DNA of 64,000 bases from Hypomesus transpacificus (lineage: Eukaryota > Chordata > Actinopteri > Osmeriformes > Osmeridae): contig NC_061074.1 in assembly GCF_021917145.1 (NCBI RefSeq), positions 11,475,051 through 11,539,050 on the forward strand, read 5' to 3'. This document shows positions 1 through 11,054 of the stretch, piece after piece. The notes beneath the pieces are model-generated. The model did no database searches. It saw nothing but the letters and a program-made list of their open reading frames with translations, and was not told the DNA's origin. The first letter of the stretch is position 1. Each line of letters opens with the position of its first letter. A program made the translations under genes and the position numbers.

Positions 1-570
1 GACTTGAAGTAGTCGGGTGCAGTCCCGCTCACCGCTCGGAAGGTCAGTACCAGGGTCTTGAATCTGATACGGGCCGTGATGGGTAGCCAGTGGAGGGAAA
101 TGAGGAGCGGAATAACTTGGGAGCGTCTGGGTAGATTGTACACCAGGCGGGCCGCTGCGTTCTGAATCCTCTGAAGAGGTCGGGTTGCGCATGCTGGGAG
201 ACTGGCGAGGAGCGAGTTGCAGTAGTCCAACTTGGAGAGGACAAGTGCTTGGACAAGCAGCTGGATGAAGTGCTCAGACAGGTATCTCCTAATCTTCCGG
301 ATGTTGTAGAGGGTGAATCTAATCGACCGGGAGACCCAAGCAGGATGAAGGGGTCACCTTCGCAGATCCCAGGGTGATTACGAGGTCGTGGGAGATGGAG
401 GGTTTGGTCGGGATGATGATGAAGTTCTGTTTTGGCGAGGTGTTGCTTGGTCATCCAGGCGGAGATGTCTGTGAGGCAGGCCTCAATCCTAGCTGAGATC
501 CCCAGATCGGTGGGGGGGAACGACAGGTACAGCTGCTTGTTGTCAGCGTAGCAGTGGTAGGAGAAGCCAT
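1..570 (-). mobile_element. L2-type LINE fragment (reverse transcriptase, degraded)
   Basis: Reading leftward, the minus strand encodes the second half of an L2/Maui-type reverse transcriptase. The active-site block reads SYHCYADNKQLYLSFPP, where the usual YADD has become YADN, and is followed by the ISAWM and KTELHHHP stretch typical of fish L2 elements. The frame shifts soon afterwards and later RT and tail motifs lie in mixed frames, so this copy is dead. It runs off the left edge and abuts the THAP repeat at about 570. The L2 family assignment rests on motif memory only. Confidence 0.75.
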
Positions 571-574
571 GGGA

Positions 575-1376
575 GGTGATACACAACAAACTATGTCTCA
601 TCCTCAATGTGTCGCTCACCGCCTCCTTCAGCCTTGTGTCTCATCCACAGTGTGCTTGCTCATCGACTTCAGCTGGCTGCAGTGTTTGTTTTTTTTGCTC
701 CCACTTCCTTTGCCTTGCAGAGTGTGCAGTGTTGATGCGAGTGATTTCTGTGTGACCCAGATAGACGGAAGGTGCCTAGTCTGGGTCAGTCTCCATCATC
801 TCATATGCAGGTTGACCTGCAATAAAATGAAAAAGGTTTTAGCTTCAGAACATGGGACTTGAAGTGTTACTATAAGTCAGAAATTATACTTAAGTAAGGG
901 TACATGTGTTACAGGCCTGTATATGACGATTGCATGACATTTAACGGTATAAACAGAACATGTTTCGCCCATATATAAAACATAACCGCTGTTACAACAT
1001 GCATTGTTTTGGGTATATCTGTGTCACACAATTCGTCCAAAATGACACGTGGATGTAACGTTAGATACTTCACATTTGTCAACGTTACTTAAATCTCTTA
1101 CCTTTATGAAAATGTCGAGGGCAAACATACATAAAACGAGATATGTTTGCAAAGGTGATGTTTTTGCGCCGCACCGCTGAAACCGAGGCGATCCGACGCG
1201 TCTTCGTTATGTCCGCGCTGCCCCTGTCCTTTCTTCAAAGTGAAAAAAAAACTATCCCCGTAGTTAGGTTTTTGACATTTACTGTTGTGAGACTTTCTAC
1301 TGCAGCTTATTATGCAACAGGAACGTACCATTTTGACACCTAAATGAAATGAATTAATAACACAATTCTCCAACAA
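575..1376 (-). pseudogene. THAP-domain gene copy T1, broken
   Basis: This is a paralogue of the two-exon THAP gene at 38599-39356. Exon 1 starts with MVRSCCIISCSRK, but the frame is lost after the YGDSFFF stretch, so the CxxH half of the zinc finger is out of frame. The exon 1 donor is a normal GT (cataaag/gtaaga). Exon 2 (upstream edge at 816) has an in-frame TAG where the sister copy has the Trp of DPDWAPS. The protein would have been a small nuclear C2CH zinc-finger DNA-binding protein. With two independent lesions it is a pseudogene. Confidence 0.7.
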
Positions 1377-1559
1377 CAGCGCATTGATACCGTCAAAATG
1401 GCGGTTACAGTACTCCTATAACACCATTCGGTTCTTGCAACTGTAACGTCACCTGACAAAGACCGATTACTAAAAGACAAATAACTTTACTATTGATGTT
1501 TTAAGGCTAAAAATACGATAAATAATATACCTGTATATACTTGTGTTTGACTTTACTTT

Positions 1560-1910
1560 GATGAAGTGTTCGCTGCAAATACGTGTAGTTACATTTGGAC
1601 GGCTGCCTTTAGGTACGTTCGATTCAGCGCCTGCATCGCCGGCAGCCCGGCTGACTTGAAGCAGCCACTGGCATTCTCAGCTTCAAGGCAGCCGGCTGTC
1701 GGCGCCACCGGTGCTGCATGAAGTCGAACGTACGTTTATTATATTGTAATAATATACTATATTATTTGCCCTCCCCGGAGAGAGAGGTAACGTTACGGTT
1801 AATAATAGTGAATATCCACAATCTCCTCCTCTCTGGGTTTTCTTGATCAGACGGAATTCTAAAGAAACACAGCCCAGGCTTGCCTCCTCTTCGATTAGTG
1901 CATCCGCTTC
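1560..1910 (-). pseudogene. Second THAP exon of copy T1, remnant
   Basis: This stretch matches the 3' part of the THAP exon at 39609-39821. On the minus strand the frames still spell FYRIPSD and RRRLWI pieces of a THAP domain. The donor present in the sister copy (caaag/gtaagc) is missing, leaving caaagtaaag. A hairpin insertion (1613-1733) splits the exon, and its 5' half is displaced to about 2488-2545 by foreign DNA that carries another THAP exon. It is not functional. Confidence 0.65.
1613..1733. repeat. Short palindromic hairpin element inside a THAP exon
   Basis: The left arm begins gtacgttcga and the right arm ends tcgaacgtac. The arms pair over about 45-50 bp with a GC-rich middle (ccggcagcc / ggctgccgg). 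The paralogous site near 39655 lacks this block, so it is an insertion. It resembles a tiny foldback MITE. The flanking AT-rich bases make the exact target duplication unclear. Confidence 0.6.
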
Positions 1911-1933
1911 ATAGCTAAAGTTGCTGAACTTAC

Positions 1934-2330
1934 CCTCGGATTCAATTCTGCGTTTCTTTATCTGGGTGGAGGCAGTGGTCCGCTGGGTGAATTGACACCT
2001 CTTTGGCTGGGGAGGGCGATTGTGTCCCAACCACAACTCTGGGAAAGGATTCTCCTTGGTTGGTTTTTGGTCAACAAAGTGATACGAACAAACAAAAACG
2101 TTGCGGGGTGGTTTCTTTAAATTCAATGCCTTCAGCCACGTCCTTGATTCCGAGTCGGTATCAGGCTTGCGAAAAAATTTAAACAATGGAGCGCATGGAC
2201 ATTGCCTCTTGGTAGCTGGTTTGTGGTCGTAGCATTCTCTATTTAACCACTCGTTCAGGTGCTTTCTCGAGTGTTTGCAACCAACTACCGCACACGTCGT
2301 TCCCGAACCACTTTTCTTCATGTTGTACAT
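1934..2330 (-). CDS. First exon of a different THAP-domain gene
   Basis: The exon encodes a THAP-type C2CH zinc finger: TTCAVVGC near the N terminus, a central Trp in the SRTWLKALN block, and CSYHF as the C-x2-H end. A basic tail follows, including KKRR. It ends at a clear donor (gag/gtaagt, exon edge at 1934). Two Met codons are possible, at 2330 and 2321; the second (MKKSGSG) looks better. THAP proteins bind DNA and often derive from P-type or related transposases. No downstream exon was found, because the sequence to the left is the T1 repeat. The segment about 1909-2488 is absent from the T2 paralogue, so the exon arrived as an insertion or T2 lost it. Confidence 0.6.
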
Positions 2331-2889
2331 TTTATATCCTCTTTGTCATTGCGATATCAGTGCTTTGTGGGTACAATGGAGCTAGCTAGCAAAACAAACC
2401 CAGCCCGCCAGAACGGAAGTGGATTGCATCGAGGGGAGGAGTTTAGGATGTAGAGGGGAAACGGCTCAAAAACTTGTCATACACTTGCAGAACAACTATC
2501 GGTCATTTTGGCAAAACAAAATCAACAGACTCAAAGTAAATTTATGAATTGCTTACTGGTTGGCGGGCAGCGGAATATGGCGTGAAATTAATGCCAGGGG
2601 AGCGAGCTCAGTAAAACGATTTGTAACTTGTTAAACCAACTAAAAACTTTTTTTATTCAGTCCACTACGTTTTCAACTGAAACATACAATCGCAATAAAA
2701 TGGACATTCAAATGTAAATAGCAAAATACAGACGTCAAATTATGCAGTTCTAATTATGATGCTACACAAGCTAGTTTTACAGTAATTCCCTCAACATGCA
2801 ATTACGTAATTTCCAGATGTGATAAGTTGCCATTTATTCGTAGGGTAAAGAAGGTTGCAGTCTAGAAGACACTCTACTCTCAGAAAGCC

Positions 2890-3205
2890 AACGAGAGACA
2901 GTGAGTGAGTGAGTGAGTGAGTGAGTGAGTGAGTGAGTGAGTGAGTGAGAGAGAGAGAGTGAGAGAGAGAGTGAGAGAGATAGTGAGAGAGAGTGAGTGA
3001 GAGAGGGAGAGAGAATGAGAGAGCGTGTGAGAGAAAGAGAGAGAGAGAGACAGAGAGAGAGACAGAAAGAGGGACAGAGAGAGACAGAGAGAGAGAGAGA
3101 GAGACAGTGAGAGAGAGTGGTTGAGAGTGAGTGAGAGAGAGTGAGTGGGAGAGAATGAGAGAGGGAGAGAGAATGAGAGAGCGTGTGAGAGAAAGAGAGA
3201 GAGAC

Positions 3206-3272
<67 letters not shown>
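2890..3272. repeat. (GA)n/(GAGT)n simple repeat, unit R1
   Basis: A long purine tract starts as a GAGT run and becomes mostly GA with scattered GACA and GAAT variants. It abuts the last cspp1-like exon. Open frames through it (Ser-Leu or Arg-Glu runs) are artefacts of the repeat. Confidence 0.95.
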
Positions 3273-3275
<3 letters not shown>

Positions 3276-3868
3276 TATTTCCTCATGTTTCTTTGGGTCC
3301 ACGCTCTTTGATATGATGTTGTCATCTGGCAGTCTGATAAACTCCCTGGAAGCCTCCATCCTAAGACACAGAGAGAAATTTAGCATCTCATACTTCATGA
3401 CCAAACCCTGTTCTACTCTCCCCTAAACTTTGCAGTAGTGCCCCAGTAGCGGAGGGTGTTACCTGTCAAGTGAGTCCAGCTCCTCTCACTCTGAGCGCAT
3501 CATCTGGCCCTCCGCCCGTTTCTGCTCTTTGAGCAGCTTTTTACGGATTGCAGACAATTTACAGAGGACTTCCCTCTCGTACTCTGGTAGGCAGCCTGAC
3601 ATATATACACACACAATCACATACCAACATACCAACTAATCCACAATGTGTTGGTTCTAGCTGTATGGAACATTTAGTGTTTTTGTGTGTGTGTTACCTG
3701 CAGCTCTCAGCTCCTTCCTAACAGCTGGGACAGAAGCTGTCTGGGATTGGAGCCCTGAAAGAGAACCCTTCTAAAAGGTGTGTGGGGGGGAGAGAGACAT
3801 CAGTTTATACCTGTTTTCAGACCATGCTCTCCATACTACGTTTATGCTTTATATAAGCGGTAACTTAC

Positions 3869-4702
3869 AGACACGGGGGTGGTGGGGCGTTTGCTGTCCA
3901 TGCTGGGGGGACTGGGGGTGGACTGGGGGGCCCTGTGTCTCTTCTGGAGGGTGGGGATGGGGGGCGAGATCTCCCTTCGCACCTGCAGATAGACAGTAAG
4001 ATGGGGATCATACTGATATTTCTGTTTGTTCAAATCTTTCTAATCAAGTCGTGTGGTCCTCTCACCTCTTGAATGCGCGCCTGTCTCTCTTTCTCATAGC
4101 GCGTCCTCCCAGCAGCAATCTCCTCTTCCTCCACCTTTTTGTTGTTCTTCTCCTTGGCGAGACGGACCAGCTCCTTGTTTTTGGCCGTTTGCTGTTGCAA
4201 GAAGAAGACCAAACTTTATTTAGCTAATAACAGCTGAGTCACAAGAACACTCCTGAAAGAGAACACTCCTAAAAGGGGTCTGTGGGGGACAGAGACATGT
4301 GTTTCTACCTGTTTTCAGACCATGCTCTCCATACTACGTTTATGGTTTATACAAGCGGTAACTTACAGACATGGAGGAGGTGGATCGTCTGCTGTCCATG
4401 CTGGGGGGACTGGAGGTGGACTGGGGGGCCCTGTGTCTCTTCTGGAGCGTGGGGATGGGAGGCGAGATCTCCCTTTGCACCTTCAGATAGACAGTGAGAT
4501 GGGGATCATACTTATATTTCTGTTTGTTTAACTTTCTAATAAAGTTTTGTGGTCCTCTCACCTTTTGAAAGCGCGTCTGTCTCTCTTTCTCATAGCGCAT
4601 CCTCCCAGCAGCAATCTTCTTCTCCTCCACCTCATTCTTTTTCTCCACCTCTTTCTTCTTCTCCTCTGCAAGACGGACCAGCTCCTTGTTTTTGCCCCTT
4701 TT
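3869..4702 (-). repeat. Duplicated exon pair in R1 (KNKELVRLA and SPPIPTLQKRH exons)
   Basis: Exons 4702-4562 and 4480-4367 are repeated as 4191-4066 and 3982-3869, with introns. Both pairs keep donors, acceptors and phase 0, so the coding effect would be a lengthened coiled coil followed by a second Pro-rich stretch. R3 and R4 have a single pair resembling the first, and R2 has one resembling the second. Confidence 0.8.
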
Positions 4703-5517
4703 CTGTAGCAAGAAGAAGACCAAACTTTATTTAGCTAATAACAACTGAGTCACAAGAACATGTTACACTCGCTTAAGTGTTTATTGTCCACACCATAAAA
4801 ATCAAATTCTACGATCAAGATTGTTCAGCATTGTTATTCAAGAGTGTGTGGTCCACATAAGATAAGTTGTATACTGTATATTGCAAAGGCATATACGGTC
4901 ATTTCTGCCAAATCCCTCTTAGCCAATCAGTGCCCAGCTGACCTCCATCTCCTTGAGTTTTCGGATCTCCTTCTCCTCTTCAAACTCCCTCTTCATTTGA
5001 GCTCTCTGCTCTGCCAGCCTCCTCTCTTCCTTTGCCTCATCCAGGCGTAGCTTCTCCCTCTCCTCTGCCTCCTTAAGGTGCTTCTCCTCAATCTGGGCAG
5101 GGCCCGAAAGGTAAACAGTTTGTTATACAACATCATGTACCTGTGTGTGTGTGTGCGCGTGTGTGCGTGTGTTTGTGTACAGTACACAACATCCATCAAA
5201 TCAATGGCTTGTTGAAGCTAAAAGACCCTACAGCCACCAGAGGCCAGGGTCTTGAAATCTATACATGACACATCCCAAACCATACCACACTGTACCTGTT
5301 TTTTTAGACCAAGCTTATACTTATCCAGTTCAGTAAGTTGATGAAGCGTTGGCTGATTAGGAAACACATTTCCTCTGGCATACATCGAGGTCTGAACAGG
5401 GGCAAAACCTGCAAAGATAAAGTACAACAGTCATATGCATTGTGTGTACGTGTGGATTACATTCGCGTGAAATGATGTGATGTCTGCAGTGCGCCAGCTG
5501 GTGCAGTGACTGTCTAC

Positions 5518-6738
5518 CAGAGACTGTGTAGATGGGAGGCAGTCTGTCCTCCCTCAGGATGGGCCTGGTGGCTTTTTTCAGAGAGGTCTCGGGGTTCATC
5601 CAAGCTTCCTCATTCTGCCTGTGCATCTGCTTCAGGTCAGCTAGACAGGCAGAGTACAGTCAGACACTTTATACAGAAATATCTGCCATCAATTGAACTC
5701 CAATCAACTTATGCAATCCTGTAGGGTGAGCCAACATGGAATGTAAGTGAAACATGCTACAACGTACTAATGAGGTCCCCTTGGTTGTCTCTGAGGGGTG
5801 CGCCGCACCCTCCCCGGCCCCATGGGTCATAGTTCTTGATTTCGGCCTCCAGCTTGGCCTCAGCCCGGTCCCTCTCTGCCTTCTCCAGCCTCCGGCGCTC
5901 CTGCTTCTCCTGGATCTGCAGGGATTCAAGGTTATGGAGGAATTTGGTGAGGAATACTGACTCCCCTGGAACTACATGTACCAGAGGTTTGAGGATAGAC
6001 TCAGTCAGCGTACACAATGACATCATCATGAACATGAGACTTTCATCTTGCACAACTAGAATAATTCATCCTTTGTGAATAAAGATGGTCTTGTATTTAC
6101 CTTTATCAGGTTATAAAAGCATAATGATTATTTCATAATGAAACAGAGTCGCTAAAGGCTGTAAATGGGAAGGATCCCCTTTGTGAATTAAAGTAACGTA
6201 TACAAAAATAAACAAATCTACTTTGATGTACAACTGCTCTGTTTCATCTGAGCAAAAGGCTACCTACTCTCCTTTCTCTACCCTTTCTGTCAAAACCTTA
6301 CATGCCCACCATCACAAGGTCCACCTTGGAATTTCAGTCACCACATCTCAATTTCAACCACAACATCTCAAAGTTGATGAAGAACATTCCATGTTCTACA
6401 GTTCAGTCCACATGATGGTGAGTTTGTTCTTTCAATCCCGAAACATTATCTATGAGCAGAACTAATTGCATTTGGGGTATTTTGGTACTGTATTCCAACT
6501 GATAGAGGTGGGGGGGAGGAGGTCACCTGCTGTTCCAGTTCCTCCTGATAAGTTGGCGCCCTCCGCTCAACAGGCCCCACCCTTCCCAGTCTGGTGGTCC
6601 TGCTCTCTCTATCGGGAGGTCCACCCTCCTCAGCCCAGGGACCCCTGCCCTCGGCCAGGTGTTGCCCCCAGTGCGCCCCTGTCTGCTGGTTAGCAAACGA
6701 CCTGCTGGAACTGTCACTGGTCTGGACATGATCAGAAC
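5518..6738 (-). repeat. cspp1 three-exon module, copy 1 (R1)
   Basis: The exons are 6738-6527 (ends PTYQEELEQQ), 5915-5768 (coiled coil then [13 protein letters not shown]) and 5640-5518 (LKQMHRQNEEAW). The phases chain without interruption into the 5408 exon (SMYARGNVFPNQ), which matches the region following the single module in human CSPP1. This is the least diverged module relative to that ancestral order. Confidence 0.75.
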
Positions 6739-6832
6739 CTGCAAAGATGAAATATATTACAACCATGTGTATTCCATGCACTTTAATGTATGTGTTATCT
6801 GCAATGTGCCAGCTGGTGCAGTGACTGTCTAC

Positions 6833-8180
6833 CTGAGACTGTGTCGACAGGAGGCAGTCTGTCCTCTCTCAGGTTGGGCCTGGTGACTTTTCTCTGAGAG
6901 GTCTCGGGGTTCAGCCAGGCATTCTCATTCTGCCTGTGCATCTGCTTCAGGTCAGCTAGACAGGCAAATCATAAGAAGTGTTTTAAATACAAGATTCAAA
7001 AGTAAAAATCAGCAGACCAGCAAACATTTTCACCCCTGACTTCAAAACTGTTTAAAATGTGGCCCTCTACAGTGACTATATCAAATCATGTTATTTGTAT
7101 AGCCCTTCTTACAAACAATGTCACAGAGGGCTTCACAGATCAGATGAGCACCTATATATACATATATATATATATCATATATATACATATATGATATATA
7201 TATATATATATATATATATGGGGATGAGCCTGTATATCTCATCAATTTAACACAGATCCACTTATGCGATCCTGAAAGGTGAGCCAACAATGAAGGTAAG
7301 TGAAACATGCTACAACGTACTTATGAGGTCCCCTCGGGTGTCTCTGAGGGGTGCGCCGCACCCTCCCTGGCCCCATGGGTTGTAGTTCTTCATTTCAGCC
7401 TCCATCTTGGCCTCAGCCCAGTCTCTTTCTTTCTTTTCCAGCCTCAGGCGCTCCTGCTTCTCTTGGATCTGGAGGGATTCAAGATTTTGAAGGAATATGG
7501 TGAGGAATACTGACTCCCCTGGAACCACATGTACAAGAGATTTGAGGATAGACCCAGCATAGATTGTGACATCATCATGAACATAAGACTGACTTTCACT
7601 GGGTGAGACGGTCTAAATGGGATGAATCAAACTAACTTACAAATGATGTTAAAAATCAAAATAAATGTACAACTTTTATAATTGATATGACCAAAACGTT
7701 CACTCCTCCAATCTCTGTACCATTCATGTCAAAACATGACATGCCCACCATCATTGCTCTACTTGTTTCAAACATAGACTAAGGTAAAACACAGAATCTC
7801 AACTCAAAGTTGATCGAGAAAATTCCATGTGTCTAAGTTCAGTCCATGTTTTGGTGAGTTTGTACCTTCAATACCAATCACTTATGCATGAGCAGAATCA
7901 ATATTATTTACAGTATTTTGTGTATTCTTTTACAGTATCTCAACTCATAGAAGGGAGGGGGAGGTCACCTGCTGTTCCAGTTCCTCCTGATAAGTTGGCG
8001 CCCTCCACTCAACAGGCTCCACCCTTCCCAGTCTGGTGGTCCTGCTCTCTCTATAGGGAGGTCCACCCTCCTCAGCCCAGGGACCCCTGCCCCCGGCCAG
8101 GTGTTGCCCCCAGTGCGGCCCTGTCTGCTGGTTAGCAAACGACCTGCTGAAAATGTCACTGGTCTGGACATGATCACAAC
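6833..8180 (-). repeat. cspp1 three-exon module, copy 2 (R1)
   Basis: The exons are 8180-7969, 7468-7321 and 6955-6833, homologous exon for exon and intron for intron to copy 1. The coiled-coil exon reads [17 protein letters not shown] in place of [17 protein letters not shown]. The intron carries a LINE-tail-like stretch (about 7080-7140) and a (TA)n microsatellite. Confidence 0.75.
7144..7220. repeat. (TA)n microsatellite, R1 module 2
   Basis: Interrupted alternating TA with palindromic atatatgatatat breaks. The same tract occurs at the paralogous site 51521-51583. Confidence 0.9.
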
Positions 8181-8603
8181 CTGCAAAGATGAAATATATT
8201 ACAACCATGTGTATTCCATGCACTTTAATGTATGTGTTATCTGCAATGTGCCAGCTGGTGCAGTGACTGTCTACCTGAGACTGTGTTGATAGGAGGCAGC
8301 AGTCTGTCCTCTCTCAGGTTGGGCCTGGTGATATTGGCTTTTGTCTCAGAGGTCTCGGGGTTCAGCCAAGCTTCCTCATTCTGCCTGTGCATCTGCTTCA
8401 GGTCAGCTAGACAGGCAAATCATAAGAAGTGTTTTAAATACAAGATTCAAAAGTTAAAACCAGCAGACCAGCAAACATTTTTACCCCTGACTTCAAAACT
8501 GTTTAAAATGTGGCCCTCTACATTGACTATATCAAATCATGTTATTTGTATAGCCCTTCTTACAAACAATGTCACAGAGGGCTTCACAGATCAGATGAGC
8601 ACC

Positions 8604-8605
<2 letters not shown>

Positions 8606-8646
<41 letters not shown>
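8606..8646. repeat. (TA)n microsatellite, R1 module 3
   Basis: A pure alternating TA run of about 40 bp. The paralogous tract in R3 (52971-53067) is about 97 bp, showing length divergence since duplication. Confidence 0.9.
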
Positions 8647-8648
<2 letters not shown>

Positions 8649-9217
8649 GGATGAACCTGTATCTCTCATCAATTTAAGACAGTTCCACTCATGCGATCCT
8701 GAAAGGTGAACCAACAATGAAGGTAAGTGAAACATGCTACAACGTACTTATGAGGTCCCCTCGGGTGTCTCTGTGGGGTGCGCCGCACCCTCCCCGGCCC
8801 CATGGGTTGTAGTTTTTCATTTCAGCCTCCATCTTGGCCTCAGCCCAGTCTCTTTCTTTCTTTTCCAGCCTCAGGCGCTCCTGCTTCTCCTGGATCTGGA
8901 GGGATACAAGATTTTGAAGGAATATGGTGAGGAATACAGACTCCCCTGGAACCACATGTACCAGAGATTTGAGGATAGACCCAGCATAGATTGTGACATC
9001 ATTATGAACATGAGACTGACTTTCACTGGGTGAGACGGTCTAAATGGGATGAATCAAACTTACTTACAAATGATGTTAAAAATCGATATAAATCTACAAC
9101 TTTTACAATTGATCCGACCAAAACGTTCACTCCTCCATTCTCTGTACCATTCACGTCAAAACATGACATGCCCACCATCATTGCTCTACTTGTTTCAAAC
9201 AAAGACCAAGGTAAAAC

Positions 9218-9423
9218 GGGAATATGGGAGTCAGATGGCTGAGCGGTGAGGGAGTCAGGCTAGTAATCAGAAGGTCGCCGGATCGATTCCCCGCCGCGCC
9301 ACATGATGTTGTGTCCTTGGGCAAGGCACTTCACCCTACTTGCCTCGGGGGGAATGTCCCTGTACTTACTGTAAGTCGCTCTGGATAAGAGCGTCTGCCA
9401 AATGACTAAATGTAAATGTAAAT
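9218..9423 (+). mobile_element. tRNA-derived SINE with 7-bp target duplication
   Basis: The head has A-box-like (TGGCTGAGCGG) and B-box-like (GGATCGATTCC) pol III promoter motifs. The 3' domain reads CTGGATAAGAGCGTCTGCC, a conserved fish SINE/LINE tail, and ends in TAAATG repeats. The flanks are gtaaaac at 9211-9217 and 9424-9430. The paralogous site in R3 (about 53630) reads gtaaaac only once with no insert. It therefore inserted after the R1/R3 duplication. Confidence 0.92.
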
Positions 9424-10081
9424 GTAAAACACAGAATCTCAACTCAAAGTTGATCAAGAAAATTCCATGTCTATAAGTTCAGTCCATGTTTTGGTGAGTT
9501 TGTACCTTCAATACCAATCCCTCATCTATGAGCAGAATCAATACTATTTACAGTATTTTGTGTATTTTTGTCCGGTATCCCAACTCATAGAAGGGAGGGG
9601 GGCTCACCTGCTGTTCTAGTTCCTCTTTGTACGTTGGTGCCCTCCGCTCAACAGGCTCCACCCTTCCCAGTCTGGTGGTCCTGCTCTCTCTATAGGGAGG
9701 TCCACCCTCCTCAGCCCAGGGACCCCTGCCCTCGGCCGGGTGGTGGCCCATGTACACCCCTCTCCCCCCTTCAGTCAGAGTGGAGGGATCTCTTCTGAGG
9801 GAGGCACCGTACTCCTAGGAAAGAGAGAAAAGGCTTCATGCTGTGAGCAGTGATCCATTTAAAATGACATTTACTTGCTACAAATGAGGTGCCATTCACA
9901 GATGAGTATTCCTCTCACACCATTTTTGAAATAAAAGCCAGTCAGCTGTCTATACTCTACAAATAAAATGAAACTCACCCTTGTTTCCATGTAAGGACCA
10001 TCTTGTTTAAAGTTAGGGTTAAGCTTCATTTTCTGAAACTTTGGCCCTCTGTTGCTTGAGGAAGTTCTCAAGTTGAGTTTT

Positions 10082-11054
10082 CTCAATTTTGCAGATGGAA
10101 AATTGTGAACACTCCTGTGAACACAAGACAGTGTTTACCTACTAGTATTTGGCAACTGGTAAGGCACACAGGTAGCCTACTTAAGGCTTCTCTTCCAACT
10201 AAAGCACACCAAAAGTTCTCACACATGATGTAACTCCCATATTTCTGACAGTGCTCGTTCTTAACTGTGCAATGACACTAATATTAGTGGTACGCGTTAA
10301 GACCTTATCTCTGTACTGAGTTTCTGTTTGTGTCAGTCTTAGCTAATATCGGCTGCCAAAAAGCGTCAGGCGTGACATCATAATGCTTTGGAATGCCAAG
10401 ATGTGTCCGTTGCTATGTCAACTTCTGATTATGATGTCATGCCTGATGCCTCTTTGCAGGCAAGTTCCCCATGGTAAAAGTGGGGGTACGCGCACCCAGA
10501 AGGACGCGGATCGTTCTCTGGTGTACGCAAAATAAAACGGTGATTTTCCTTCCCAAACAGTCCTTTTGATGATTGGTCAACTGCAGTCTCAGTATCAAAA
10601 ATAAATACATGCACTCTAGGCCTAGTGTATCAACAGAAGGATGTCATCACAATGTCTAATATGTCGGCTAAGGGATAATGTTAAAATTATACCATTAGGC
10701 TACCAAATAACAGTGTGTGAATCGTGCATGGTCATTTACCTTTGTTCGTATGTTAAGTAAACATTTGTATCCCGCCTACACAATTCATTCATTATTTTTA
10801 TAAGTTACATCGGAAAGTCATCAATAGGCCTACTAAGTAGCTTGAATAGATCAGTAACACTCCTGAAGCTTTAATGTATTTAAATGGTTATTATGAAGAT
10901 TTTGATCTCATTAGGCCTACATCTTACAATTCTTTGTGAAGAATGGTCTGAAATAAAATCCTGTATTTGCATCAGTGTATTCCCTAAATGCTTTGAGCTG
11001 TGTGTGTCATCCAAAAATACCACCAGTGGAACTATTTCTGTTGTCATGCTGTAT
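10082..11054. other. Upstream flank of unit R1, no gene recognised
   Basis: No exon with a recognisable domain was found. The segment 10429-10614 keeps an open minus-strand frame (GLFGKENHRFILRTPEND) that is also present in R3 and partly at 40745-40880, but it matches nothing I know. This flank supplies the empty target site for the K element at 40902. Confidence 0.6.

Larger units (their letters stand above)
8275..9814 (-). repeat. cspp1 three-exon module, copy 3 (R1)
   Basis: The exons are 9814-9608, 8895-8748 and 8406-8275. The first exon has a distinct 5' part (EYGASLRRDPSTLTEGG) that the other modules replace with CDHVQTSD, so this is the original entry exon of the series. The third exon is 9 bp longer than in copy 2, in frame. 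A SINE lies in the first intron. Confidence 0.75.
3272..10081 (-). pseudogene. cspp1: cspp1-like partial gene copy, unit R1
   Basis: CSPP1 is a coiled-coil centrosome, spindle-pole and ciliary protein. The tell-tale block here is [16 protein letters not shown] followed by LITDLKQMHRQN. Exons from 5' to 3' are 10081-9979, 9814-9608, 8895-8748, 8406-8275, 8180-7969, 7468-7321, 6955-6833, 6738-6527, 5915-5768, 5640-5518, 5408-5296, 5092-4943, 4702-4562, 4480-4367, 4191-4066, 3982-3869, 3754-3698, 3595-3463 and 3360 to about 3272. From 9814 to 3869 the splice sites and phases agree and 737 codons stay open. The first exon is frameshifted between SENEA and NPNFKQD, the 3754 exon does not join in frame, and the 3595 exon has a TGA after MMRSE. 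The copy ends in the GA tract and lacks the C terminus, so it is probably a pseudogene. Confidence 0.75.

Noticed and set aside
2880..3404. Long open frames of Leu-Ser or Arg-Glu repeats over the GA tracts (also 17784-18623 and 47874-48260)
   Set aside because: They are translations of simple GA repeats. Only the cspp1-like exon at their edge is real coding sequence.
6466..6693. Plus-strand open frames rich in Pro such as PFPVWWSCSLYREVHPPQPR, repeated in every unit
   Set aside because: They are the antisense of the EELEQQ exon. Exon structure, splice sites and homology all favour the minus strand.
10429..10614. Open frame MHVFIFDTETAVDQSSKG as a conserved gene
   Set aside because: It is kept in two units only because the units are recent copies. 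No splice context or known family supports it.
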